Of a stretch of DNA of 64,000 nt, positions 44,081 to 53,363 are shown in pieces; within the stretch, counting starts at the first letter, position 1, and every line of letters starts with the position of its first letter. The notes below the pieces were generated by a model. That model saw only the letters and a program-made list of their open reading frames with translations, ran no database searches and was not told the DNA's origin. The translations under genes were made by a program, and so were the position numbers. The stretch spans positions 124,001 to 188,000 of the forward strand of contig DJTE01000021.1 of NCBI GenBank assembly GCA_002439165.1. Reading direction: 5' to 3'. The DNA comes from Chryseobacterium indologenes (GTDB taxonomy: Bacteria > Bacteroidota > Bacteroidia > Flavobacteriales > Weeksellaceae).

Positions 44081-44719
44081 TTAAAATTCAAGACCGTTAG
44101 GGAAAGCTTTTTTTCTGAATATTAATAACAAAGCTGCTCCTATGGTAATCGCTGAATCGGCAACGTTGAAAATGTATTTGAAGAACTCAATATGCTTTCC
44201 TCCGATTAAGGGAACACTTTCAGGAACATTCCAGTCTACCAGCGGGAAGTGAAGCATATCTACCACACATCCTTTCATGAAGGCAGAATAGCCGTTGCCG
44301 AAAGGAACGAATTTGGAAACTCCTCCATATCCTATCCACCGGTCGATGCTTGGGTCGTAAACCGTTCCGCTGTCGAAGATCAGTCCATAGAACATTCCGT
44401 CGATAATATTTCCGATGGCTCCGGCAAAAATAATGGCCATAGGTATTAAAAGATAATTGGAAGCTCCTTCTTTCAGCCATTTTTTGAACATGTATACCAT
44501 TCCTCCGATCAGGAAAAGCCTCAGGATAACCAGGAAATATTTTCCGATGATCCCTCCGAAATGAAGACCGTAAGCCATTCCCGGATTTTCTACGAAAGTA
44601 AGTTTAAAGCCCGGTAAGACAGAAATACTGTCATCCAGATTGAAATGCGTTTTAATGTAAATTTTTGAAGCCTGGTCAATTAATAACACCAGAAATGTTA
44701 TCGCTAAGATCTTTTTCAT
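44081..44719 (-). CDS. lspA: Lipoprotein signal peptidase
   Basis: A 212-aa aspartic protease of the inner membrane that cleaves prolipoproteins. It is longer than E. coli LspA (164 aa), as usual in Bacteroidota, with an insertion between the helices (PSIDRWIGYGGVSKFVPFGN). The two catalytic aspartates are in GAIGNIIDGMFYG and YIFNVADSAITIGA. The start codon overlaps the upstream small gene by 1 bp. Lipoprotein genes follow in the same direction. Confidence 0.95.
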   Translation of the reverse strand: MKKILAITFLVLLIDQASKIYIKTHFNLDDSISVLPGFKLTFVENPGMAYGLHFGGIIGKYFLVILRLFLIGGMVYMFKKWLKEGASNYLLIPMAIIFAGAIGNIIDGMFYGLIFDSGTVYDPSIDRWIGYGGVSKFVPFGNGYSAFMKGCVVDMLHFPLVDWNVPESVPLIGGKHIEFFKYIFNVADSAITIGAALLLIFRKKAFPNGLEF

Positions 44720-44910
44720 TACTGTCCTTTAGGTTTTGGCGGTTTTGAATCTTTTACATTTTTATGATCGCTCGCTTTTTTTATTACTTTCTGTCCGTTG
44801 AACGAACTTTTAACATGAGCCTTTTCAAATTTGATATTCATCTCCTTTAAAACACTTTTCAGTGCGCTAAGCTCCATAGGGTTTTTAGGATGTACAATGA
44901 TAGATTCCAT
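44719..44910 (-). CDS. 63-aa protein of the DUF2683 type
   Basis: A 63-residue protein opening MESIIVHPKNPMELSALKSV, with LKEMNIKFEKAHVKSS following and a lysine-rich tail. It resembles the small DUF2683-like proteins found in Bacteroidota, whose function is unknown and some of which look like antitoxin-type proteins. No toxin partner is adjacent. It overlaps lspA by 1 bp, so it is in the lspA operon. Confidence 0.75.
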   Translation of the reverse strand: MESIIVHPKNPMELSALKSVLKEMNIKFEKAHVKSSFNGQKVIKKASDHKNVKDSKPPKPKGQ

Positions 44911-44926
44911 TTTCTTATTTTAATTT

Positions 44927-45172
44927 TTACATTTTAGAGAGCTCGTCAAGCCTTTTCCGATCTTTGGCAGAGAGGTCATTGATTCCGTTTTTGCCCATTT
45001 TGCTTAAAAGCCTGTCGATCTCCTTTTCCCTGTCGCGTTTGTCGGAATTAAACCGGTCATCAATGGTGTAGTTTCTGTGCTGAACCGGAAAGAACTTATT
45101 TCTGATCCATTCCCTGTTGAAGAACAGCAGGGCTGCGGCTAGGATAATGACTAGAATAATAACTTCGCTCAT
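44927..45172 (-). CDS. 81-aa single-pass membrane protein (DUF6576-like)
   Basis: An 81-residue protein with one N-terminal membrane helix (VIILVIILAAALLFFN) and a short cytoplasmic tail whose end (EIDRLLSKMGKNGINDLSAK and DRKRLDEL) resembles the C-terminal region of Bacteroidota rhomboid-type proteins (DUF6576). Function unknown. It lies 16 bp upstream of the DUF2683-type gene, so it is likely in the same operon. Confidence 0.7.
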   Translation of the reverse strand: MSEVIILVIILAAALLFFNREWIRNKFFPVQHRNYTIDDRFNSDKRDREKEIDRLLSKMGKNGINDLSAKDRKRLDELSKM

Positions 45173-45251
45173 GGGTATATATTAAAAATCAGGTTTATAA
45201 AGTATCCTTGAATACCATATAAACCCAATATTATTTTACAAACCTTACGGC

Positions 45252-45632
45252 TTATTTCTGCATATTTTTCGCTTCAATGCTCAGCGTAGCGTGAGGAACG
45301 GCCAGAAGTCTTTCCTTTGGAATTAATTTTCCTGTTACCCTGCACACACCGTATGTTTTGTTTTCGATTCTGATTAACGCATTCTTAAGATCACGCACGA
45401 ATTTTTCCTGTCTTCCTGCCAAAATAGAATTCTGTTCTTTGCTCAGCGTTTCCGCTCCTTCTTCAAAAGCTTTGAAAGTAGGAGAAGTATCATCAGTACC
45501 GTTATTCTGGTCATTGATGAAGCTTTCTCTGATCAGCTGAAGATCTTTTTCAGCTTTTTCTATTTTTTCTTTAATGATCGCTTTAAATTCCTGTAAATCA
45601 GCATCGCTGTATCTAACTCTTTCGTCTGACAT
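45252..45632 (-). CDS. DksA/TraR-like protein with reduced zinc finger
   Basis: A 126-aa protein with the coiled-coil DksA/TraR fold. The helical hairpin (KAIIKEKIEKAEKDLQLIRE; FVRDLKNALIRIENKTYGVC) is complete. The C-terminal zinc finger has only one cysteine (YGVCRVTGKLIPKERLLAVP) where DksA has four, so zinc binding is unlikely. It could still bind RNA polymerase through the secondary channel like other DksA proteins (inference). It lies between the lspA group and ileS on the same strand. Confidence 0.88.
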   Translation of the reverse strand: MSDERVRYSDADLQEFKAIIKEKIEKAEKDLQLIRESFINDQNNGTDDTSPTFKAFEEGAETLSKEQNSILAGRQEKFVRDLKNALIRIENKTYGVCRVTGKLIPKERLLAVPHATLSIEAKNMQK

Positions 45633-45691
45633 ATTCTTTTCTCTTTTTTAATAAAATTATGAAATGGAATTTGAAATACAATAACTACCTG

Positions 45692-48600
45692 TTAATTTTT
45701 TTCGACATTTATCTTAAAATTAACCTCATCTATTTCGATTTCGTTAAAATTTGAAAGTGAAGATACAATTTCTATTTTACTTGACAAGACCTCAGATGAA
45801 ATATATTCCTCATTTTTCTTAATATCTTCAATAAAAGGTGAGTGTTCTTCAATGAAGATATGGATTCGGTCTGTCAGCTCAAAATCTTTATCTTTTCGCA
45901 GGTTCTGGATTCTGTTGATGAATTCCCTTGCGATTCCTTCAGATTTCAACTCATCGGTTAACGTCAAATCTAATGCCACAGTGATTTTTCCATCGGAAGT
46001 AACCGTCCATCCCGGGATGTCTTTTGTTGAAATTTCTACGTCATCAGGCGTAATTTCATATCCCTGAATATCAATTTTTCCTTCTTTTTCAAGAGTGGAA
46101 ATCTGTTCTGCACTAAAGTTGGTGATCTCTCCACCTACCGTTTTCATGTCTTTGCCCAGTTTAGGACCCAGCGCCTTGAAATTCGGTTTTATCTGTTTTA
46201 CAATTAAATGGGATGCTTCTTCAGCATTAATCAACTGTAACTCTTTAACGTTGACTTCCTGCTTGATCAGGTCTGCCACCGCCAGGATCTGCTCTTCCGT
46301 TTTCTTATCCAGAACAGGGATCAGAACCCGCTGGAGCGGCTGTCTTACCTTCAGGCTTTCCGCACGTCTGATAGACAGTACCAGGCTTGTGATGGTCTGA
46401 GCCAGGTGTGTTTTTTCAACCAGGTCTTCATCGATTAAGCTTTCGTCAGCAACCGGGAAGTCCGTTAAGTGAACAGATTCACAGTTTTCTTTTCCGGTTA
46501 CCTTATTTAAGTCCTGATACAGCTGATCCATAAAGAACGGAGCAATAGGAGCGGATAATTTGGCCACTACCTCAAGGCAGGTATATAAAGTCTGGTAAGC
46601 AGAGATCTTGTCATCAGAATAATCTCCTTTCCAGAAGCGTCTTCTGCACAGTCTTACATACCAGTTACTTAAATTATCGTTAACAAATGTATTGATGGCT
46701 CTCGCTACTCTTGTAGGTTCGTAATCTTCGTAGAATGCTTTTACTTCTTTAATCAAAAGATTCAGCTCGGAAAGGATCCAACGGTCGATTTCCGGACGGT
46801 TTTCCACTTCTTTTTCCGAATAGTTGAAGCCGTCAACATTCGCGTATAAAGCAAAGAATGAATACGTATTGTAAAGGGTCCCGAAGAATTTTCTTCTTAC
46901 CTCATCAATTCCTTCGATATCAAACTTCAGGTTTTCCCACGGGTTGGCATTGGAGATCATGTACCATCTCGTAGCATCCGGACCGTATACGGAAAGGGTT
47001 TCAAACGGATCTACCGCGTTTCCTAAACGTTTTGACATTTTCTGCCCGTTCTTATCCAGAACAAGGCCGTTACTCATTACGTTTTTATAAGCAACAGAAT
47101 CAAAAACAGCCGTTCCGATCGCATGAAGCGTATAGAACCATCCACGGGTCTGGTCAACTCCCTCTGCGATAAAATCAGCAGGGAACGCCTTACGTCCGTC
47201 GATCATTTCTTTATTTTCAAACGGATAGTGAAGCTGCGCATACGGCATAGATCCTGAATCGAACCATACGTCGATCAGATCACTTTCACGTTTCATCGCT
47301 TTTCCTGATTCCGATACTAAAACTACTTTGTCTACCACATTTTTATGCAGATCAACCAAAGCATAATTCTGTTCAGACATATTTCCGATCACAAAACCTT
47401 TGAACGGGTTCTCCTTCATAAAGCCTGCTGCAATGGATTTTTCGATCTCATTGTACAGTTCTTCCACAGATCCGATGATCTTTTCTTCTTTCAGATCGTC
47501 TGTTCTCCAGATCGGCAACGGAATTCCCCAATATCTTGAACGGGATAAATTCCAGTCGTTTACATTCTCCAGCCAGTTGGCAAAACGTCCTTCACCGGTA
47601 GCTTTCGGTTTCCAGTTGATCTCTTTGTTCAGGTTTACCAGTCTGTCTTTTACAGCCGTCATTTTCACAAACCAAGAATCCAGCGGATAATACAATACCG
47701 GCTTATCTGTTCTCCAGCAGTGCGGATAGGAATGGACATATTTTTCTACTTTGAAAGCCTTGTTCTCTGTCTTCAGAAGGATCGCAAGTTCTACGTCCCA
47801 TGATTTTTCAGGAGCAGTACCTTCATCGTAATATTCGTTCTTGATATACTTCCCTGAAAATACTTCAGGAACATTTTCCCCTATGATGAATTTACCCTGA
47901 AGATCCACAAGCGGAACCAGGTTGTCATTTTCATCTTTTACCAGCATCGGAGGAATTCCTGCATCTTTCGCTACTCTGGCATCATCCGCACCAAAGGTAG
48001 GCGCGATGTGAACGATACCTGTACCGTCTTCAGTCGTTACGAAATCACCTAAGATCACTCTGAAAGCATTTTCAGGCGTATCATTCGGCGTAAACCAGGG
48101 GATCAGCTGCTCGTACTGTGTTCCTGCGAGTTTTTCCCCTGTAAATTCCTTAAGAACTTTAAACGGAATTACTTTGCTTTCCGGAGTATAGTTGGCAAAA
48201 TCCTCATCGGTTCCTTCGGCATATTTTTTACCGAAAACCTTTGGAAGAAGAACTCTTGATAAAACAATCGTTATCGGTTCAAAAGTATATTGGTTGAAGG
48301 TTTTTACTAAAACATATTCAATATCTCTTCCTACGGCAAGGGCTGTATTGGAAGGAAGCGTCCATGGGGTTGTCGTCCATGCCAGAACATGTACATCACC
48401 GTCTACCTCACTGAATAATTCGGAAGATTCTTTTTTAGCTTTGAACTGGGTCACAACCGTAGTGTCAGAAACATCACGGTACGTTCCCGGCTGGTTCAGC
48501 TCATGGGAAGAAAGCCCTGTTCCCGCTTTCGGTGAATAAGGCTGGATGGTATATCCTTTATATAGTAATTCTTTGTCGTATAACTGCTTCAACAGCCACC

Positions 48601-49081
48601 ATACGGTTTCCATATACTTGGATTTGTAGGTGATATACGGATCCTCAAGGTCTACCCAATACCCGATTTTCTCAGTAAGGTCGTTCCAGACATCCGTATA
48701 ACGCATTACCGCTTCACGGCAAGCCCTGTTGTAGTCTTCAATAGAGATCTTTTTGCCAATATCTTCTTTGGTAATTCCTAATTCCTTTTCTACGCCCAGC
48801 TCCACAGGAAGTCCATGTGTATCCCAGCCCGCTTTACGGAAAACCTGTTTCCCGTTCTGCGTCTGGAAACGACAGAAAATATCCTTTAATGCTCTGGCCA
48901 TTACGTGGTGAATTCCGGGCATACCGTTTGCTGAAGGCGGACCTTCATAAAAAACAAACTCGGGATTGCCCTCGCGAATCTCAACACTTTTACTGAACGT
49001 TTTATTCTGTTTCCAAAATTCCGCTACATTGTCGGCTACGTCAATAAGGTTGAGGTTTTTGTATTCTTTAAATTGGCTCAT
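45692..49081 (-). CDS. ileS: Isoleucyl-tRNA synthetase, eukaryote-like type
   Basis: An 1129-aa class I synthetase. The HIGH-type motif is in FYEGPPSANGMPGIHHVMAR, the WDTHGLPVE segment follows, and KMSKS appears as KNGQKMSKRLGNAVDPF. The editing domain and a long C-terminal extension are present. Size and motifs fit the eukaryote-like (IleS2) class common in Bacteroidota, which is generally less sensitive to mupirocin than the short IleS class. It heads the leftward group that runs through the DksA-like gene toward lspA. A TAAATTTG box on the minus strand at 49118-49125 may be its -7 element. Confidence 0.97.
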   Translation of the reverse strand: MSQFKEYKNLNLIDVADNVAEFWKQNKTFSKSVEIREGNPEFVFYEGPPSANGMPGIHHVMARALKDIFCRFQTQNGKQVFRKAGWDTHGLPVELGVEKELGITKEDIGKKISIEDYNRACREAVMRYTDVWNDLTEKIGYWVDLEDPYITYKSKYMETVWWLLKQLYDKELLYKGYTIQPYSPKAGTGLSSHELNQPGTYRDVSDTTVVTQFKAKKESSELFSEVDGDVHVLAWTTTPWTLPSNTALAVGRDIEYVLVKTFNQYTFEPITIVLSRVLLPKVFGKKYAEGTDEDFANYTPESKVIPFKVLKEFTGEKLAGTQYEQLIPWFTPNDTPENAFRVILGDFVTTEDGTGIVHIAPTFGADDARVAKDAGIPPMLVKDENDNLVPLVDLQGKFIIGENVPEVFSGKYIKNEYYDEGTAPEKSWDVELAILLKTENKAFKVEKYVHSYPHCWRTDKPVLYYPLDSWFVKMTAVKDRLVNLNKEINWKPKATGEGRFANWLENVNDWNLSRSRYWGIPLPIWRTDDLKEEKIIGSVEELYNEIEKSIAAGFMKENPFKGFVIGNMSEQNYALVDLHKNVVDKVVLVSESGKAMKRESDLIDVWFDSGSMPYAQLHYPFENKEMIDGRKAFPADFIAEGVDQTRGWFYTLHAIGTAVFDSVAYKNVMSNGLVLDKNGQKMSKRLGNAVDPFETLSVYGPDATRWYMISNANPWENLKFDIEGIDEVRRKFFGTLYNTYSFFALYANVDGFNYSEKEVENRPEIDRWILSELNLLIKEVKAFYEDYEPTRVARAINTFVNDNLSNWYVRLCRRRFWKGDYSDDKISAYQTLYTCLEVVAKLSAPIAPFFMDQLYQDLNKVTGKENCESVHLTDFPVADESLIDEDLVEKTHLAQTITSLVLSIRRAESLKVRQPLQRVLIPVLDKKTEEQILAVADLIKQEVNVKELQLINAEEASHLIVKQIKPNFKALGPKLGKDMKTVGGEITNFSAEQISTLEKEGKIDIQGYEITPDDVEISTKDIPGWTVTSDGKITVALDLTLTDELKSEGIAREFINRIQNLRKDKDFELTDRIHIFIEEHSPFIEDIKKNEEYISSEVLSSKIEIVSSLSNFNEIEIDEVNFKINVEKN

Positions 49082-49538
49082 TGTAAATATCTCAATATCG
49101 TTGATTAATTAAGTCTGCAAATTTAGTGAATTTTGTCGGTTTATAAGATATGTTTTCAGCAGGTAATTTCTATTAAAAAGTTCAATCTCAGAAATATAAA
49201 TGCAGAGAATGGCAAAAAGTGAATGATGAATGGTGTATGATTGGGTTTTAATGCTGTTAATCACAAGTCGCCTGGAGCTCTTTTATTCAATGGAAGCAGG
49301 CTTTATTAGCCCGCTGGAAAAATAAAAAAAACATTGGCTTTGGCCAAAACCTAATCCCCGCAGCTGGTACAGATCCTTTACATACAGCATATTATTTAAT
49401 TAGGAATTTTTATTTATACGAAATCATCTGCTCATGTGCGAGATAAATAAATGTCCGCTTGGTTTGCGGCAATAAAATAGCATGATCATTGCTTGAATAC
49501 CCGTATATTTAATGTAGACCTAAAAAACCAAATGCCGT
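49082..49538. other. 457-bp divergent spacer: ileS promoter box and repeat element
   Basis: The spacer separates ileS from the M23 peptidase gene. The minus strand carries TAAATTTG at 49118-49125. A hairpin AGCAGGCT/AGCCCGCT lies at 49291-49311, then CATTGGCTTTGGCC and CCCCGCAG, the modules also seen in reverse orientation at 10965-11070. No gene. Confidence 0.5.
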
Positions 49539-51227
49539 ATGAAAATCTTTTCCAAACTAATGTTTATTATTTGTTTGATCATTACCGTTATCACACAAGC
49601 TCAGAATCATTATCCCCAAAACTATTTCAGGAATCCGCTGAATATTCCCATGCAGCTTGCCGCCAATTTTGGTGCAGTCCGTACCAATCATTTTCACATG
49701 GGGCTGGATCTGAGAACGAACAGTCAGGAAAATTTATCAGTGGTTGCCGCTGCGGATGGCTATGTAAGCAGGATCAAAGTGGAACGTTACGGCTTCGGAA
49801 ACGCAGTGTACATTACCCATCCGAATGGATATACGACAGTATATGCTCATTTAAATAAATATTACGATAAGCTGGATGAATTCGTTAAAGAAAGACAGTA
49901 TAAAGACGAAACGTGGGAACAGGATATTACTTTCCAGCCGGGGCAGTTTCCTGTCAAGAAAGGACAACTGATTGCTTTGAGCGGAAATACAGGAGGTTCG
50001 GCAGGTCCGCATCTTCACTTTGAAATACGGGATACCAAAACAGAAGAATGCCTGAATCCTTTACTCTTTGGATTTAATATTCCGGATGATGTAGCTCCGA
50101 TAATTAGCGGAGTGTACTGGTACGACAGACGCTTCAGTACCTATGAACCGGGAGCTAATGGAATGGCGGTTAAAAAATCAGGAAATAATTATACTACTGA
50201 TGTGATAAAGGTTAATTCACCAATGATAAGTCTGGGAATCAAAGCCGTAGATAAAGCCAATCAGGGTTTTAATCTTGGGATTTACCAGGCAGAACTGCTG
50301 ATGGACGGAAAGCTGATCTATGGTTTTTCTATCGACAAAGTAAGCTATGATGATACCCGTTACCTGAATGGCTGTATAGATTACACTAAATTCATCAGGG
50401 ATAAAACAGCAATACAGCATCTGTCTTCCCTTCCGGGTATGAAGCTTCAGAATTACAGTTCTCCCGATTTATCGGGGATCATCAGTCTTCAGGATGAAGA
50501 AATCCACCATATTGAAATTATCCTGAAGGATGTGAATGGAAATACAGGTCGTTTGACAACAAAAGTTCAGTTAAGTAAAGTTAATGACAAAGTTTCTTCC
50601 ACAGATAAGACTGTGATGCCGGGTCAGGAAAAAACAATCACATCAGAAAATGCAGAACTCCGGTTGGGGAAAAATGAGATTTATGATGCTGTAAACTTCA
50701 GAATCTCTGAAAAACAGGATGCCGGAGCCAATTCAGTTTCCAATGCTATTGTTTTACATAATCCATATATTCCGGTTCATGATGATTATACCCTGAAAAT
50801 AAAACCGAATCGAAAACTAAACGGGGAAGATAAAGAGAAAGTGATCATCCTTTTGGATTATGGAAGCGATACAAAAGCTGTAAAAGGAAACTGGACCGAA
50901 GACTGGGCAGAAGGACGGTTTAACAGACTGGGTACCGCAAAGCTTGTTGTGGATAACAGCCTGCCTTCGGTTTCTCCCGGCTGGAAGGATGGCGTGTTAA
51001 TTAGCGGCGGATCTTTGAGGTTAAAAGGAAGTACAAAAGTTGGAGACATTGTTTCATTCCGTGCGGAACTGGATGGGAAGTGGCTTAGATTTGCCCGGGT
51101 AAAGAACGATTTTGTATATGTTTTTGATGGCCAATGCCCTAAAGGTTCCGGATTGCATACATTAAAAGTGACAACAGCCAACACAGCCGGAAATACCAAT
51201 ACGCAAACCTTTACTTTTCAGAGATAA
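49539..51227 (+). CDS. M23-family metallopeptidase, secreted
   Basis: A 562-aa exported peptidase. The signal peptide (MKIFSKLMFIICLIITVITQ and AQ) is followed by an M23 domain near residues 45-180: HFHMGLDLRTN with the first zinc ligands, VVAAADGYVSRIKVERYGFG, THPNGYTTVYAHLNKY and SAGPHLHFEIRD with the HxH ligands. The remaining 380 residues are beta-rich repeats, perhaps Ig-like. It probably cleaves peptidoglycan cross-links or serves as a regulator of cell-wall enzymes. Confidence 0.92.
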   Translation: MKIFSKLMFIICLIITVITQAQNHYPQNYFRNPLNIPMQLAANFGAVRTNHFHMGLDLRTNSQENLSVVAAADGYVSRIKVERYGFGNAVYITHPNGYTTVYAHLNKYYDKLDEFVKERQYKDETWEQDITFQPGQFPVKKGQLIALSGNTGGSAGPHLHFEIRDTKTEECLNPLLFGFNIPDDVAPIISGVYWYDRRFSTYEPGANGMAVKKSGNNYTTDVIKVNSPMISLGIKAVDKANQGFNLGIYQAELLMDGKLIYGFSIDKVSYDDTRYLNGCIDYTKFIRDKTAIQHLSSLPGMKLQNYSSPDLSGIISLQDEEIHHIEIILKDVNGNTGRLTTKVQLSKVNDKVSSTDKTVMPGQEKTITSENAELRLGKNEIYDAVNFRISEKQDAGANSVSNAIVLHNPYIPVHDDYTLKIKPNRKLNGEDKEKVIILLDYGSDTKAVKGNWTEDWAEGRFNRLGTAKLVVDNSLPSVSPGWKDGVLISGGSLRLKGSTKVGDIVSFRAELDGKWLRFARVKNDFVYVFDGQCPKGSGLHTLKVTTANTAGNTNTQTFTFQR

Positions 51228-51351
51228 TACAGGATAAAGAACCTTTTTATTATCGGATTTTTATGGAATAAATGGCAGCCGGCAAAGCCATCTGAGGATT
51301 GACAGTTGAAAATCGTAGGCTCATTTTACCGGAATACATTCTACAATTTAA

Positions 51352-51359
51352 TAAATTTG
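51352..51359 (+). promoter_or_regulatory. -7 box before the AMP-ligase gene
   Basis: TAAATTTG at 51352-51359. Transcription would start near 51366, about 10 nt before the TTG start codon. Confidence 0.5.
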
Positions 51360-51375
51360 TCCAAAATTAAAATCA

Positions 51376-52668
51376 TTGGACTTTCATCCGGCTATCGAGA
51401 AATCAGACATTCAGGAAATAAAAAAGTTCCAGGAGCAGAAGCTTCGGGAGCTTATCACCTATCTTGAAACCCATTCCCCTTTTTATCAGAAACTGTTCAG
51501 GGAACACCACATCAATCCTGCGGAGATCCGGACACTGGAAGATCTTCAGAAAATCCCGACAACTTCCAAAAATGATCTTCAGCAGCATAACGATGATTTT
51601 TTCTGTATTCCACAGACCCAAATTGTTGATTACAGCACCACATCAGGAACTTTGGGAGATCCGGTAACTTTTGGACTGTCTGACAGCGATCTTGAAAGGC
51701 TTGCCTACAATGAAGCTATTTCCTTTGCCTGTGCAGGAATTCAGAAAGGGGATGTTGTCCAGATGATTACCACCATTGATAAACGCTTCATGGCAGGACT
51801 GGCCTATTTTTTAGGTCTGAGAAAAATGGGAGCCAGCGTAGTGAGAATGGGTCCGGGTATTCCTGAGCTGCAGTGGGATTCTATTTTCAGGTACAAGCCT
51901 AAGTATCTGATTACGGTTCCTTCATTCCTGCTGAAAATGATTGATTATGCCGAAAAACACGGACTCGATTATAAGAATTCCAGCGTATACGGCGCGGTTT
52001 GTATAGGAGAAAGCATCAAGAATCAGGATTTTACAGATAATATACTTTCGCAGAAGATTAAAGAAAAATGGGATATTAAGCTGTTTTCTACCTATGCTTC
52101 AACTGAAATGAGTACGGCTTTTACTGAATGTGAATTTCAGATCGGCGGGCATCATCATCCGGAACTTATTATCACAGAGATTTTAGATGATCATGAAGAA
52201 CCGGTAAAAGAAGGTGAAGATGGAGAATTAACCATTACCACGTTAGGCGTAGAAGCCATTCCTTTGCTCAGATTCAGGACCGGAGATATTGTGAAAGCAC
52301 ATTATGAGCCTTGTAAATGCGGAAGAAATACCATGAGGCTGGGCCCGGTTGTTGGAAGAAAACAGCAGATGATCAAATACAAAGGAACAACACTGTATCC
52401 GCCTGCAATGAATGATATTTTAAACGATTTCAATACTATTTTATGCTACCAGATCGTTATTCAGTCTAATGAGATCGGGCTGGATGAAATCATTATCAAA
52501 CTGAGTACAGAAAGTGATCATGAAAATTTTGTGAATGAAGTAAGAGATCATTTCCGTGCAAAACTGAGGGTAAGTCCTAAAATTGAAGTGATTGATTTTG
52601 AAATCCTGTCTAAAACCGTTTTTCATCCCAACAGCAGAAAACCGGTAACATTTATAGATTTAAGATAA
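51376..52668 (+). CDS. Phenylacetate-CoA ligase-like AMP-dependent ligase
   Basis: A 430-aa adenylate-forming enzyme. The start is a TTG (the preceding in-frame stop at 51352 leaves no ATG upstream). Motifs: YSTTSGTLGDPVTFGLSDSD (AMP/ATP loop), STYASTEMSTAFTECE, GEDGELTITTLGVEAIPLLR and FRTGDIVKAHYEPCKCGRNT. It lies beside the aryl-polyene cluster and probably activates an aromatic acid such as p-coumarate for loading onto the ACP, as the AMP-ligase of aryl-polyene clusters does (inference). Phenylacetate degradation genes are absent nearby. Confidence 0.85.
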   Translation: MDFHPAIEKSDIQEIKKFQEQKLRELITYLETHSPFYQKLFREHHINPAEIRTLEDLQKIPTTSKNDLQQHNDDFFCIPQTQIVDYSTTSGTLGDPVTFGLSDSDLERLAYNEAISFACAGIQKGDVVQMITTIDKRFMAGLAYFLGLRKMGASVVRMGPGIPELQWDSIFRYKPKYLITVPSFLLKMIDYAEKHGLDYKNSSVYGAVCIGESIKNQDFTDNILSQKIKEKWDIKLFSTYASTEMSTAFTECEFQIGGHHHPELIITEILDDHEEPVKEGEDGELTITTLGVEAIPLLRFRTGDIVKAHYEPCKCGRNTMRLGPVVGRKQQMIKYKGTTLYPPAMNDILNDFNTILCYQIVIQSNEIGLDEIIIKLSTESDHENFVNEVRDHFRAKLRVSPKIEVIDFEILSKTVFHPNSRKPVTFIDLR

Positions 52669-52691
52669 ACTGATAACCATTCCAGATAACC

Positions 52692-53291
52692 ATGAAAAGA
52701 ATTTTTTTATTATTCCTGCTTGTCCTTTCAGCAGGGTTGACAGCCCAGAGAATAAAAGTAATTTCCGGAGACTATAACTTTTTAAAAGGTGAAAAGTTCT
52801 TAAAAGTAGTATTCAGATTTGAAGGAGTAACCTTCGACAGAAAAAAAATTACTGAAGATGAATTCATCACCAAAAGAATGAATGAAATTGAAAAATCCAA
52901 AGGAAAAGAAGAGTCTGAGAAATGGAGAGCAGACTGGGAACTGACCAAAACACAAACTTTTCCTGAGAAGTTTGTATTATCGTGGAATAAAAATACAAAG
53001 ATTGAAGCTTCAACCCATTTCGAAAAAACCAGATATACCCTCATTGTTGAACCCAAATGGATCCACTTGGGAGCATTCATGCCTCTTGCAAGTGATCCTT
53101 CATTACTTACCAGTACAATGACATTTGTGGAAACAGATAATCCTGATCATGTTCTGATGGTGGTGGAAGGAATAAAAGCAACCGGAGATAACGGTTTCGG
53201 AATACCCAATCATAACGACAGAATAGCAGAGTGCTATGCGAAGACTGGTAAAATGCTGGCCCTGAAGGTTGAGCATTATACGAAAAAATAA
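52692..53291 (+). CDS. Exported protein, paralogue A of a tandem triplet
   Basis: A 199-aa protein with a signal peptide (MKRIFLLFLLVLSAGLTAQ). Shared family features: GDYNFLKGEKFLKVVFRFEG, a Trp-rich middle (EKWRADWELTKTQTFPEKFV), KWIHLGAF and FVETDNPD. It is the first of three consecutive genes of this family. No known domain recognised. Its place between the AMP-ligase and the pigment genes suggests, but does not show, a role in the pigment's envelope transport or in an unrelated envelope function. Confidence 0.75.
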   Translation: MKRIFLLFLLVLSAGLTAQRIKVISGDYNFLKGEKFLKVVFRFEGVTFDRKKITEDEFITKRMNEIEKSKGKEESEKWRADWELTKTQTFPEKFVLSWNKNTKIEASTHFEKTRYTLIVEPKWIHLGAFMPLASDPSLLTSTMTFVETDNPDHVLMVVEGIKATGDNGFGIPNHNDRIAECYAKTGKMLALKVEHYTKK

Positions 53292-53363
53292 AAACAGGAT
53301 TCCGTTGAAGTGGATTTTTGATTTATATTTACACTACTGAAAAAACTATAAAATTGTATAACT

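Noticed and set aside
43640..44125. A 161-codon rightward frame
   Set aside because: It runs antisense to the SanA-like gene and into lspA; both of those have clear family motifs.
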